Shown here: piece after piece, positions 48,295 through 61,764 of the stretch
Numbering within the stretch: the stretch's first letter is position 1
Layout of the letters: every line of letters starts with the position of its first letter
NCBI GenBank assembly: GCA_029204225.1
Contig: CM055095.1
Span: forward strand, 55,207,612 to 55,271,611
Direction: 5' to 3'
DNA: 64,000 bases
Origin: Diphasiastrum complanatum
Taxonomy: Eukaryota > Streptophyta > Lycopodiopsida > Lycopodiales > Lycopodiaceae
Made by a program: the position numbers and the translations under genes
Notes under the pieces: model-generated
The model's input: the letters and a program-made list of their open reading frames with translations, nothing else
Database searches by the model: none
Told to the model about the DNA's origin: nothing

Positions 48295-50130
48295 GACTTA
48301 TGAATTCTTCAACGTTTGTCCCCTAGGAACAAGTTTACCCTCTGTTAAGTATGTGCACCTGCTATAAGCCATACCCAGTCGATTGGTAGGTGTAGCACAC
48401 TCGTCATTTAACTTTGTTTCCATGAGAAGTTTTCATTTATTACTGCTTAGATTTACTATGGATTGGTTTAGTGTCGCATGTATCTAGCCAGCCACCTTTG
48501 TGGTTGGATGTCTAAGTGAACCTTATTATTGCTGAAGCTCACTGTCTTTCGTCAATTATCAAAGAGAAGCACACGTTTTCAAGCCATGTCATCTAGTAAT
48601 GCATGTTCATGAAGGAATTCATCAAGAAGTTCTTAAGGTGCACATGTATTGTGTCAGAGTTTTAACTGAATCCTTTGTGTTTCTGGGCTTTTTAATGTGA
48701 CATGTAACCCTTCTTCCATACTTTGGAAAAGGTGAACGCTTGTTGGAAGATTGATTTGGGATTTGGCGGCTCCTTGCTGGATGTGAGAATAGGAAGCTTA
48801 CCTATTGCAGCACAAGTGAATATGGATATAGTGGTCTTCTAAGTACGTCTGTCATATTTTTCTACTTGCTAGCTGTGAGAAAATGAACTTGCTAGTTGCA
48901 GCTAGGGAGACATGATAAACAAGACCTTATGGAAAGCATTTGTAGAGTAAGATGATGTTCAAGGCAGAACAATTGTAGACCGAGTTCCCTGGACGAACAC
49001 CGATGAAGATATGGTGATACTGACGGAAAAGTGATACATGTATATAACAAGCTGATCCTTACCACTCTATGCCAATCAACAATCAAACAAGCCAAATGAG
49101 GCCCATCTGGCCTATTTTATACCGTCGGGCAGAGTATGTGAGTAAATGACCAGAGGCCCAATAATAATGTCAAAATAATGAAATATAAATAATAGATTGT
49201 GTGTAAGGTCAAGGTGTCCACTGGCCCAATAATAATGTCAAAATAATGAAATATAAATAATAGATTGTGTGCAAGGTCAAGGTGTCCACTATTCATCGAT
49301 TGCAACAGGGGTTCCAAATATTAAAACAGACCCCAATTGGTAATAACGTAATAACCTGTCATAAAGTGCTAATGTGGAGCACAACCTCAAGAGTTTGTAA
49401 CGTGGTTCCAAATTATCGAGACTCAAAACTTTTTGAATTAATTCAAAATTGAACTGAAAATTTGGACTTTTGGTTCAGAAATTGAGTTTTTTTTCAAGTT
49501 GTCTCCTTAATTAGATTCGAAATAGAAATTTTGTTTTTGATTTGAATCAACTTGTATGGCATGTACCATTGATGATACCTGTTGATATTTGACTTCTGGT
49601 ATAAGAAGAATAGGAGATGAATTTAGCAGCTGCCAAAAATAGAACAGCGCATGTAGATCTGCAAGTGCCTGTTTAGTTGTAACAATCAGGTACTACTGTA
49701 GAACAAAGGCCTACTTTATGGGCAGGGGAATAGCATAAGAACCTCTTTGGCTTTCCAAGTAGAGTCCTTGACCCACCATGGCCCCAGCAAGAAATCAATA
49801 AATCTGCAATTTTTTTGTCAGATGTTTGAAGACAGCAGAGAGATCCGTGTTAAGATATTGTGGTATGAGCTCATAAGTGATAGGTATGGGCTTGCAATCG
49901 TTGCCATTGTTCTGTAGTAGAATGCAAGAAGGTTACGGTAAAATTATGACATTTTCAAAGGCTTACATATACACATAATACATATACATATGTCTATATA
50001 TATAGACTAGCGAAGTGTGCCCGTCGTTGAGGGGCGGGGGCGGACGGCGGACGATCTGGGTGACGGCCGATGACGGCGGGCGGGGGTTGACGATCTGAGT
50101 GACGGGGGCTGCGATGACGGGTGGCCGATG
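48295..50130. other. Downstream of cystatin: non-coding, with tandem repeat and GC-rich patch
   Basis: The 3' untranslated region presumably occupies the first few hundred bases. No other gene is seen. At 50,015-50,130 the sequence turns very GC-rich with two imperfect copies of GACGATCTG.GTGACGG and several GATGACGG words. Confidence 0.45.
49155..49290. repeat. Tandem duplication of 68 bp
   Basis: Units 49,155-49,222 and 49,223-49,290 start GGCCCAATAATAATG and end GGTGTCCACT, nearly identical (one TGTAAGG/TGCAAGG change). It is a very recent duplication. Confidence 0.95.
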
Positions 50131-52272
<2,142 letters not shown>

Positions 52273-52775
52273 TTATCTTATATACGTGGAAAGCAACACA
52301 TCCTCGTTTCCTAGGCCAGAATGGGCACATGCAAAGAGAATACTAATATGCGTGACCTCGTCAAGTTTCGTGCCTTCCCCCTGCATTTGCTCAAACAAAG
52401 CAAGGGCCCCATGGGCAAGCCCATTCTGTGCATGTCTTGCAATCATCGCATTCCATGAAACCACATTTCGTTCACTCATGTTGTCGAACAGCTAACGGGC
52501 GTCCTCTGTGCACCCGCATTTTGCATACATGTCAACAACCTGCATTTGCTCAAACATAGCAAGGGCCTCATGGGCAAGCCCATTCTGTGTATATCCCACA
52601 ATCATCGCATTCCATGAAACCACATTTCGTTCACTCATGTTGTCGAACAGCTAACGGGCACCCGCATTTTGCATACATGTCAACAAGGGTGTTCCGTACA
52701 ACCACCTTCAACCGTAAAGCCTCCTTTTATGATCTTGGAGTGGAGTTGTTTACCCTATTCCAGGGCCGCTAGGCT
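52273..52775 (-). pseudogene. Pentatricopeptide repeat (PPR) gene fragment with internal duplication
   Basis: The minus strand reads LKVVVRNTLVDMYAKCGC from about 52,730, then LFDNMSERNVVSWNAMI...QNGLAHEALAMFEQMQ. A second near-identical copy runs into LDEVTHISILFACAHSGLGNED and ends in a stop at 52,273. These are typical linked motifs of PLS-class PPR proteins, which bind organellar RNA. Only about three motifs remain, with a TAG in each copy before LFDN and no start, organelle signal or C-terminal domain. The copies have a period of 159 bases (53 codons). It is a decayed fragment. Confidence 0.9.
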
Positions 52776-53104
52776 GGCACATGCTTTTAGGAGAAGAATA
52801 AACGTGACATTGTTTGACTGCATCCGGATCCTCGTTTTTGAGAAATAGAAAAGGGACATTTGCCATTCTGAGAGAGCCGAAATGAGCCTAAATTATCATC
52901 TAAATGGCTCCTATACATACCAATATTGTCGTAGGTAGTAGAGAAGCAAGAATCAACATTTTACAATCACCAGAGGATGGAGCTTAAATGTGAGGTCGCT
53001 GCTGGAAGACACGTCACCCAATTCTGTGAAAGCTTCCGTTGGTTGTGTGTGCGCCCTATCCTGCTGCCTGCATTCATGTATCACCTCCCTCGAGCTTCTA
53101 CCAT

Positions 53105-53108
<4 letters not shown>
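52776..53108. other. Spacer, no gene seen
   Basis: Nothing recognisable between the PPR fragment and the CT tract. Confidence 0.45.

Positions 53109-53178
<70 letters not shown>
53109..53178. repeat. (CT)n microsatellite
   Basis: About 29 CT units, one AT interruption at 53,167, then more CT. It lies next to the end of the inverted gypsy gag. Confidence 0.95.
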
Positions 53179-53220
53179 TGATCGAAACATACACAAACAC
53201 ACGTATTTTTAAAAAAGTGT

Positions 53221-54700
53221 TCACGGGCAGCGTGAGCTGCTGAAGTTAAGAGGTGCACTGATTCCAGGTTTAAATGGGCAATTCTTGAAACAGTGTCCAT
53301 AACCACATCCTCGGCAAAAGGATGTATATTGTCCCTTGTAGGGACATTCCGCAATTCTGTGTCCTTTGCCGCATCTGTAGCAGCCGTAATTTCTTTCGCC
53401 TTGACGCTGAGTTTGAGCTGCATAAGCCGCAACATATTCATTTATGGCAGGATCCATAAATGGTTCATCTGGTCCGTACCATTGCTGCTGCTCAAGTTGA
53501 TGTGGCATTTGCATCTCTAGTTCCGCTGCTGTCAGGTTTACATGGGCCACTTGTTGATTGGCTGGCCCTGGTGGCGTAGGTAAGGCCATACGCTGTTGTT
53601 GATTCGGTGCGCCGTACCTTGGTGCCGCATTGGGTGCCCCTTGATGGTAGGGATAAGAAATCTGATAAGGACTTCTCTTCTGTTGAACAATCCGGGGGTT
53701 GAACGGACAAAATGTCGTATCGTGCGATGTTGCATTGCACAGATGGCAGAATCTATGTGTCAGTCTCAGATTTTGCTTTAGGACTGGACACTCGTTCGTT
53801 GTATGGGTTTGCGTGCACACTCAATACCAGACATTTTCCCGTCTTGTAAACTGCAACTGGTTTGGTTCCGGTTGATGTGGCATTACTGCTACAGCTCCCT
53901 GTTAGGCCTTCAGTTTCTGGTCAAACTGCGCCGTAAGTTGCTCCATCTGCTATTTGTGTAATTTCGTCATTTGCTCCAACAGCAGTTCTATGGATAGAGC
54001 AGATGCGGTTGATGATGATGATGCGATCGAGGGAGTAGGGGTGTGGGTGGATGGATATTCGTCGTTAGATCTCTCACCCTCTTCCCTGATGGCATCTTCC
54101 ATAGCTTCTTGCAGAGTAGCGTACTACTCCCATCGTTTCAGTTCTCTTCTGATGCTTCGTGGTAGTCCGGCTAGGAACCATATGATCACCGCATGATCGG
54201 GAGTTAGGGCTGCACTGCACTCGGATCGTAGGTGTTTGACTCGTTCAATATAGTCCCTGACCCTTTCTTGTTTTCTCATCCTAACCTTGCTCAGCAGGAG
54301 AAACAAGTCTTCCAGGACCTTTTTTGGTTTAAAACGCGTAATGAGAGCCGCTTTAACCGCTTACCAGGTGGATTTTTCTTCCTCTGACAAGTTAAAAACC
54401 AATCCTGAGCCACTGCCAATAAGGACATGGGAAACAACATCAACTTCTCCGCAGGTGTCCATTCGCCGTAGATTTCACAAGCTTGCTCGTAGATCTGGAG
54501 GAATCGGATGGGATCTGATAATCCGTCGTATTTTGGTATTTCCATCTGTGGTGCTCTCGGCCCATTGGATCCATTGGTGTTGGTTCCGGTTCTGCCTCTT
54601 GTTGCACGGCTGCTAATCTGGGAAGGTGTGGTGCTTGATTTGTTATTCTTCGTGCTATTGATCGTCCTGATCTCATATTTATCCGATGGTGGGTTCCAAA
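53221..54700 (-). mobile_element. Ty3/gypsy gag, inverted copy, rich in zinc knuckles
   Basis: Minus strand gag with stops and frameshifts. It starts with NLRSGRSIARR-like residues (about 54,680), then EIPKYDGLSDPIRFLQIYE (about 54,540), the capsid part with RDYIERVKHLRSEC and WFLAGLPRSIRREL (54,306-54,124), and a Ser-rich hinge. The C-terminal frame 53,820-53,221 shows four Cys/His knuckle-like motifs (CTQTHTTNEC, CHLCNATSHDTTFC, CYRCGKGHRIAEC, CRGCGYGHCFKNC). It is the same family as the plus-strand gag at 60,331-61,110, which has lost the knuckles. Confidence 0.9.
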
Positions 54701-54729
54701 GTGATTGGATCTTGCTTATACAATAGGAT

Positions 54730-55677
54730 GCAGTCTGGATCTCAAGGATCTGATTGATCTGATCAGCCGGAAGTGAATTTTAGGCCTTTTTCGGTGATTT
54801 TTCCTTGATAACTTTTTACTCCTTGCACTAATTGACCTGAGATTTTGACAGTAGCTGGATCTGATACAGATCTTTCCACTGATTTGGTCTGCAAGGGTTC
54901 TCTTGTGCAAAGGTTGGTTGTGCGAGGGTTTTTTAGCTATTTTTGCAGATAAAAAACCTGATATCTCTTAGATCTTTGGGAAGTAACTCTCGCAAGACTC
55001 AAAGTAGCTGGATCTGGGTCGGATCTCACTATAGATCTCTCTGCGAGAGTTAACACTTGCAAGAAGTGAAAATTTCACTGTCTACGAGGATTCAAAACCA
55101 CTTTTTTGGCTTGATCTTCACCAAATCTCAAAACTAACTCTCGCAGGCTTCATCACTGATGGAAATGATCATTCTGAATCGATTGAGAGGGTCTGCGAGA
55201 GTTCTTACTTGAAGGATTTGTTGGATCTTCACCTTTTAGTGATTTTTTAGCACTTAAATCCAATTTTCTGATCACTGGAATCAAAATAACCCTCGCAAGC
55301 TCTTCTGTGTCCTGGTCTCACTGAGATGGAACTTCAAAATCCTCTGCGAGAATTCTTGCCCATTGGAACTGAAAATTTTGGTGTCTGCGAGGGTTCACTA
55401 GTACTTTCCTGATACTAGGAACTCTCGCACAAGCACTTAGACATCTAACTAACTCTCACAAGCTTCTGTGTGTCCTGGTCTCACTGAGATGGAACTTCAG
55501 AGGGCTCTGCGAGAGTTCTTATGAAGATTTGAATTTTTTTGGATTTTTTCAAGGGTTTTTTGAATTTTTTTTTATGATTTTTCTCTGATTTTTACAATCT
55601 GCTTGGAACTAACTCTCGCAGGCTTCTATGCAGGTCTGGGACAGTACTCTGGAGCTGCTGCCAGTCATGCAAGGGTA
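54730..55677 (-). mobile_element. Gypsy 5' leader, inverted copy, with TGCGAGAGTT motif array
   Basis: Reverse-complement counterpart of 59,338-60,280, adjoining the inverted gag. It contains about fourteen copies of TGCGAGAGTT/AACTCTCGCA or close variants between about 54,890 and 55,622. It stops at about 55,677, where plus-strand protease sequence begins, marking an inversion or insertion breakpoint. Confidence 0.85.
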
Positions 55678-58400
55678 TGAAGAAACAAGTAACATCCACA
55701 TCGGAGCATCATGGAAAAGTGAGTAACACAACATCACTTTGCCCATCAAACACAAGAGATACAAGGATGAGGCAGCAGTGGTACATGGAGGATCGGGTGT
55801 CAATTTGATCTCCACTACTTTATATGAAAAATGGGATTTGCAAGGGTTGAAGCCAGCAAGATTCGCCATCAAGCTGGCAGATCAATCCTGTGTGAAACCA
55901 AAAGGTGTAGTTGCCGATATCCCTATAAAGATAGCAGACATGCAGTTTGTGATTACTTTTGTAGTCATGGATATACCTGAATCACCATCTGCATACCGTG
56001 TTTTACTGGGAAGACCATGGTTGAGGACTGCGCAAGTAGTACACAACAGGGGTATGGGAAAACTCACCTTCAAGAACAGAGAACAAGTTGTAAAGGTTGA
56101 TCCAAACACATGGGCGGTGAAATCTACTGCACCCAAAGCTGATGACGGATCATCCACGATAGATCACACGATTGATCGCCCAAGGCCAGCCAAGGGAGGT
56201 CACTATGATTCAGAGACAGATGTCGTGATATGGACAGATGAATTAGCAACTATTGACTTCCAAGCATGTCAATATGAATCAGATCCAAAACCTAGTACAT
56301 CTTCACCCAAATGTTACACCATGGACACACCAATCACATTTGGGGTGAATATGATAAACGTAGCATGGCTGTCAGCGGAGCCTATTGAAAACCCAGTGGA
56401 CGATGATCTAGTCCCTTGGCAACATGCTCTAATTTATAATAAGGAGATGGAGCTGACTGATGAATAGGTCCTACATAACATGGACCCAGATCGTTACGGA
56501 ACCAAGAAAGTACCAGCTCAACCACCACAAAAGTCTGCTATAGCGAAAGTCTCAAGGATCGATCCACCCAAGGGACCTGCGAATAAGAAGAATCAGTTGA
56601 AGCAACGCTACAACCAGGTGATCCGATGGAGTGATCTACCAGAAGAGGCAATAGCTACAATGGATGTTGATGTTCGCAACCATGAGGCGAATGTCACGGC
56701 AGTCCGGGTGAAAGACAACAAGGATGAATCCACCAAAATGACAAAAAAAGGTAAAAAGAAAGTGTTGGATTCCGTGAAGTCAATCAAGATAGACTCAGAT
56801 ACAGCATCATCTTCTACACAGGTGACAGAAAATCAAAAAATGACCAGTCGGGCTAAGATCAATATGCTGAAAGAGGAATCTCAACGAGCGCCAATTCACG
56901 AAATGTCTGAGACTTTCAAGAATTACACCTTGGACGACGTAGTAATCATGATGTCGCAAGCCCAGAGAGAACCTGATCAAAGTCAAGCACCAGAGGAACA
57001 AGTCTTTGAGGGACCTGCGCGAACACAGCCAATGAATCTTGACGAGCTAGGTGAAGAAGAAAAGAGAGTGCATGTGGGAGAGCAGTTAACACTCACACAG
57101 TTCAAGAGACTACGATCATTGTTGGTGGAATATAGAGACTGTTTTGTCTGGAGTTATAGTGACCTGAAGGGCATTCCACCAACAGTATTCCAACACACCA
57201 TACCCTTGGTGGACGGAACAGTCTCCAAGGTAAGTCGTTATTACCGCTGCAACCCGAATTATACTGAGTTGATCAAGCAGGAGTTGCAGAAGCTGATGGA
57301 TGGAGATTTCATCTATGAAATCGAGCACACGGAATGGGTATCACCAATAGTAATAGTACGCAAGAAGAACGGCAAAATCCGGATTTGTGTGAATTTGAAG
57401 GCGCTAAATGCAGTCACCAAAAAAGATCATTTTCCTTTACCGTTTACGGAAAGTGCCCTCGACAGAGTAGCGTCGAGGCCTACAGTTTTCTAGACGGCTT
57501 TAGCGGCTACGACCAGGTGAAGATAGCCCCCCAGGACCAGCACAAGACAGCATTTGCCACGGAATGGAAAACCTATGCCTATAAAGTGATGCCATTCGGA
57601 CTTTGCAATGCCCCAAGCACCTTCTAGTGAGTCATGCAAACGGCATTCAAAGATTATCTGCAAAAACTTCTGAAAATTTTCTTGGACGATCTGTGCGTGC
57701 ATGGACAGAACACTTATCCAATTTGGAGAAGGTGCTACGAAAATGCTGCGAATACCAGATCTCCCTGAATCCAGAAAAATGTCAACTCTGGGTGACACAT
57801 GGCTTGATACTCAGCCATATAGTGTCAAGACACGGGATCGCCACAAATCTATCAAACATCAGGATCATTATTGATCTACCACCATCGGGGATGATCCGCG
57901 AGGTCTACATTTTCATGGGTCATGCTAACTATTATAGGATCTTCATTCTTGATTTCGCGGAGTTAACCAGACCAATTTACAAGCTCACAACGGATCCACA
58001 TTGGAATGAGAAAGCTCTAAAGGCTTTCCAGAATATTAAGAATGCATTGGTCTCAGCACCAATCTTACGACCACCCAATTGGTCCATTGAGTTTCACGTG
58101 CATACGGACACATCGAAGTATGCAGTTGGAGCAGTCTTAACCCAGCCAGGTGAACACAAAAAGGATTTTCCAATCCGATTTGCAAGCCGACAGCTCAGTG
58201 ATACCGAAATGAATTATTCAACCACAGAGCAGAAAGCACTGGCAATGATTTATGCGGTTAAGAAATTTCGACATTACCTGATGGCCACACATTTTTCTTT
58301 TTATACGGATCATCAACCCTTGCACTATCTCGTTAGTAAAACTTGCAATACCGGGAGAATCACCAGATGGCTACTTCTATTGTTGGAATTTGATTTTTGG
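55678..58400 (+). mobile_element. Ty3/gypsy pol remnant (protease, RT, RNase H)
   Basis: The protease frame starts at 55,739 (AAVVHGGSGVNLIS; the usual catalytic Asp is His here, while the copy at 61,590 has VVDGGLG). A linker frame follows (56,480-57,493). The RT follows with frameshifts at about 57,470 and 57,700 and a stop at 57,625: HTEWVSPIVIVRKKNGKIRIC, DGFSGYDQV, MPFGLCNAPSTF and FLDD (about 57,680). RNase H is at about 58,100-58,400 (HTDTSKYAVGAVL, YSTTEQKALAMIYAVKKFRHYL, FYTDHQPLHYL). Integrase is missing; unrelated Pro/Gln-rich sequence and an LTR follow. The RT type fits Tat/Ogre-like gypsy elements. Confidence 0.93.
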
Positions 58401-58565
58401 ATAGGCCAAGCAAGCCCTCAAGGTGTGCCAAAAATTCATGGACATGAAGACCCAGCCCACCCCCGTGGTAATTCCACCGCCACCGAGTTTTGACGCTGCA
58501 CAGGCTTGTACCAGCCAAGACCAAAGCCAGCAGGCAACAGGGGGGGCATTTAACCAAGATCAAGT
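58401..58565 (+). other. Tail between RNase H and LTR
   Basis: A short open frame with TPVVIPPPPSFDAAQ and QSQQATGG, then the purine run AACAGGGGGGGCA (about 58,536-58,549), a likely polypurine tract although about 17 bases separate it from the proposed LTR start. Confidence 0.5.
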
Positions 58566-59021
58566 TGTACACTATTTTTCATGCTTAATGAGAAGGAGGA
58601 AACTCTATCATTTTTTGAAGAAAAGCATTTTCATTTGCTAATCATTACTTGCTAATGCTCTTGATTGTGTTTTTCATTGCTTTCTATTTTCATGTTTATT
58701 GTTTGCCATAGTGAATGCTTTTCCATTAGCAAGCATAAGGAGCATTTGAGCTAACTTCCACCCTCACTCTCTATCTCTATCTCTTTCTCTCTTCTCTTCT
58801 CAACCTCTTCTTTTCTATCCCTTCCCTTTACCCAAATCATGATGAATGTTAGTGTAGAGGAGTAGAGTTAAAGGAGAGTAGTGTTACTGGTGAGTAGAGT
58901 TAAGGGAGAAAGTAGGAAACTAACTAAAAGTAGCATCTATGCATAGATAGGTACCTATCCAGTGATCTAACCCTTGTTGACAGACGGGAGGGCTATACTA
59001 CGCGAGATCTTTGACCCTACA
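58566..59021 (+). repeat. Gypsy LTR (shared junction of two element halves)
   Basis: 456 bp with inverted ends TGTA...TACA, followed two bases later by a tRNA-Arg-type primer site. It closes the pol part on its left and opens the leader-gag part on its right. This is the arrangement of two copies sharing one LTR, or of one element after recombination. No second LTR copy was seen. The start is less certain than the end. Confidence 0.6.
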
Positions 59022-59022
59022 G

Positions 59023-59040
59023 TGGCGACGATGTCGGGGA
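59023..59040 (+). other. Primer-binding site, tRNA-Arg type
   Basis: TGGCGACGATGTCGGGGA begins with the TGGCGAC word that, from memory, marks tRNA-Arg-primed Tat/Ogre-like gypsy elements. It lies directly after the LTR end. Confidence 0.6.
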
Positions 59041-60330
59041 TAGGTTTCCACTAACTAGTTTAGCTGCATTTTAGCTATTTTCTTGCTTTTTAGGGTAGTT
59101 TAGGTAGATTTTTGGGAGCTTAGAGTTAGTTTTCTGTATTTTTTTTTGTGTTTGGACTATTCACAGCTAGCAGAGGAGGTGTGAGAGGGTAGAGGAGGCC
59201 CTGAACAACCTCTAAGGGCTTGAAACCCAAACCAACCAGCCAAAAAACCCAAAAAAACACACCAATCTATATTTTGGAGAGAAAAAGAGCTTAAAATCTC
59301 ATCAGAATTTTATATCTCCAGAATTATTGAGAATTAACCCTTGCATGACTGGCAGTAGCTCCAAGGTACTGTCCCAGACCTGCATAGAAGCCTGCGAGAG
59401 TTAGTTCCCAACAGATTGTAAAAATCAGAGAAAAATTATAAAAAATTCAAATAACCCTTGAAAAAATCCAAAAAAATTCAAATCTTCATAAGGACTCTCG
59501 CAGAGCCCTCTAAAGTTCCATCTAAGTGAGACCAGGACACAGAGAAGCTTGCGAGAGTTACTTTGATATCTAAGTGTCTGTGCGAGAGTTCCCAGTGAAA
59601 AAAAGACGGTAAAGTACCAGTGAACCCTCGCAGACAGCAAAATTTTCAGTACCAGTGGTCAAGAACTCTCGCAGAGGATTGTGAAGTTCCATCTCAATGA
59701 GACAAGGACACAGAAGAGCTTGCGAGAGTAAGTCTGATTTCAGTGAGTAGAAAATTGGACTTAAGTGCTAAAAAATCACTAAAAATTGAAGATCCAGCAA
59801 ATCCTTCCAGTAAGATCTCTCGCATACCTTCTCAATTAATTCAAAATAGCAATTTACATCAGTGATGAAGCCTACGAGAGTTAGTGTGAAGATTTGGTGA
59901 AGATCAAGCCAAAAAAGTGGTTTTGATCCCTCGTAGACAATGAAATTTTCACTTCTTGCGAGAGTTAACTCTAGCAGAGAATTCTATAGTGAGATCTGAC
60001 CCAGATCTAGCTACTGTGAACCTTGCGAGAGTTACTTCTTAGAGATCTGAAAGATATCAAGTTTTTTACCTGCAAAAACAGCTAAAGAACCCTCGCACAG
60101 CCAACCCTCGCACAAGATAACCCTCGCAGACCAGATCAGTGGAATTATCTGCATCAGATCCAGCTACTGTCAAAATCCTAGATCAATCAGTGCAAGGAGT
60201 AAAAAGTTATCAAGGAAAAACCACCCTAAAAGGCCTAAAATTTACTTCTGGCCAATCAGATCGATCAGATCCTTGAAGATTCAGACTGCATCCTATTGTA
60301 TAAGCAAGATCCAATTACTTTGGAACCCAC
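59041..60330 (+). mobile_element. Gypsy 5' leader with TGCGAGAGTT motif array
   Basis: A non-coding leader of about 1.3 kb between primer site and gag. From 59,393 to 60,128 it holds 15 copies of the 10-mer TGCGAGAGTT, its complement AACTCTCGCA, or a one-to-two-base variant. They start at about 59,393, 59,494, 59,550, 59,581, 59,623, 59,664, 59,721, 59,815, 59,873, 59,927, 59,957, 60,024, 60,088, 60,103 and 60,119. Both orientations occur and often alternate, so many local hairpins are possible. The intervening DNA is AT-rich. Confidence 0.85.
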
Positions 60331-61118
60331 CGTCGGATGAATCTGAGATCAGGACGATCAATAGCACGAAGGATAGCAAATCAGGCACCACACCTTCCCA
60401 GATTAGCAGTTGTGCAACAAGAGGCAGAACCGGAACCAGCACCAATGGATCCAATGGGCCAACCCGTACCTCTCGCTCCCTTGCAAGCAGTTCGGAGAGC
60501 ACCACGCATGGAAATACCAAAATACGACAGATCATTAGATCCCATCCGATTCCTCTAGATCTACGAGCAAGCTTGTGAAATCTACGGCGAACGGACACCT
60601 GCGGAGTAGCTGATGCTATTCCCTATATCCTTACTAGCAGTGGATCAGGATTGGTTTTTCAACTTGTCAGAGGAAGAGAAATGCACCTGGGAAGCGGTTA
60701 AAGCGGCTCTCATTACGCGCTTTAAACCAAGAAGATTCCTGAAAGACCCATTTCTCTTGTTGAGCAAGGTCAAGATGAAAAAACGAGAAAGGGTCCGGGA
60801 CTATATTGAACGGGTCAAACATCTATGATCCGAGTGCAGTGCATCCCTGACTCCCGATCATGTGGTGATCATGTGGTTCCTAGCGGCATTACCACGAAGC
60901 ATCAGAAGAGAACTAAAACGATGGGAGCAGTACGCTACTCTGCAAGAAGCTATGAAAGATGCCATCAGGAAAGAGGATGAGAGATCTGACGACGAATATC
61001 CTTCCACCCACACTCCTACTCCCTCGATCGCATCATCATCGTCAAACGCATCCGCTCTATCCTCACCACCACCATCGGTCACCGATGACCAACCCTCAAC
61101 TACGCGCCATATCCAAAT
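60331..61118 (+). mobile_element. Ty3/gypsy gag, plus-strand copy
   Basis: Gag starts MNLRSGRSIARRIANQ (60,337 frame), with IPKYDRSLDPIRFL (about 60,513), two stops at about 60,557 and 60,607, and the capsid core ALITRFKPRRFLKDPFLLLSKVK (about 60,706). RDYIERVKHL is cut by a stop at 60,826, then WFLAALPRSIRRELKRW (about 60,874) and a Ser/Pro-rich hinge follow. The knuckle region present in the inverted copy is deleted at about 61,110-61,125. Confidence 0.9.
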
Positions 61119-61757
61119 GTGAGGGAAGAGAGAAGACAGTACCAAAAAATAAGACACTGGGTACATAAAGCACAAGCGGATGAAAAAGAGCAAGAAAGAG
61201 ACAATCCCACAGAACTTCCAGTCGGCGTCGAATGGGAACCGCAAACGGGCTCACCACTGCGCACTAATCAAAATGATCGGTTGCACCAACATGAACCACC
61301 TTTTCACATGGTGGAGCCCGAGGAACCACGCACTCAAAGGCTCACACTTTTATTGTCAAGTCGTGTTAGTTTACCACTCGGAGAACTACTACGGATTGCA
61401 CCACAAGCGACAAGCCTTCTAGCTGAATGGGCCAAAGCGGATGAGGAGCCAGTAGCGTCTGAGCCCATATATTGTGTGGGCTATGATAAAACAAATAACG
61501 TCCTCCACATTGGAGCAGCATGGGAAAGTGAGGAACACAACATCACTTTGTCAATCAAACACAAGAGATACGAGGACGAGGCGGCAGTGGTAGATGGAGG
61601 ATTGGGTGTCAATCTGATCTCCACTACTTTATATATGAAAAATGGGGTTTGCAAGGATTGAAGCCAGCAAGATTTGCCATCAAGCTAGTAGATCAATCAT
61701 GTGTGAAACCAAAAGGTGTAGTTGCTGATATCCCCGTAAATATAGCAGGCATGCAGT
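61119..61757 (+). mobile_element. Gypsy gag-protease linker and protease fragment
   Basis: The open frame 61,119-61,661 contains PPFHMVEPEEPRTQR, PIYCVGYD, then the protease motif AAVVDGGLGVNLISTTLY (about 61,579-61,632) with its catalytic Asp intact. A frameshift follows, and similarity to the copy at 55,680-55,950 breaks off at about 61,757 where a minus-strand copia fragment begins. Confidence 0.88.
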
Positions 61758-61764
61758 GACAACT

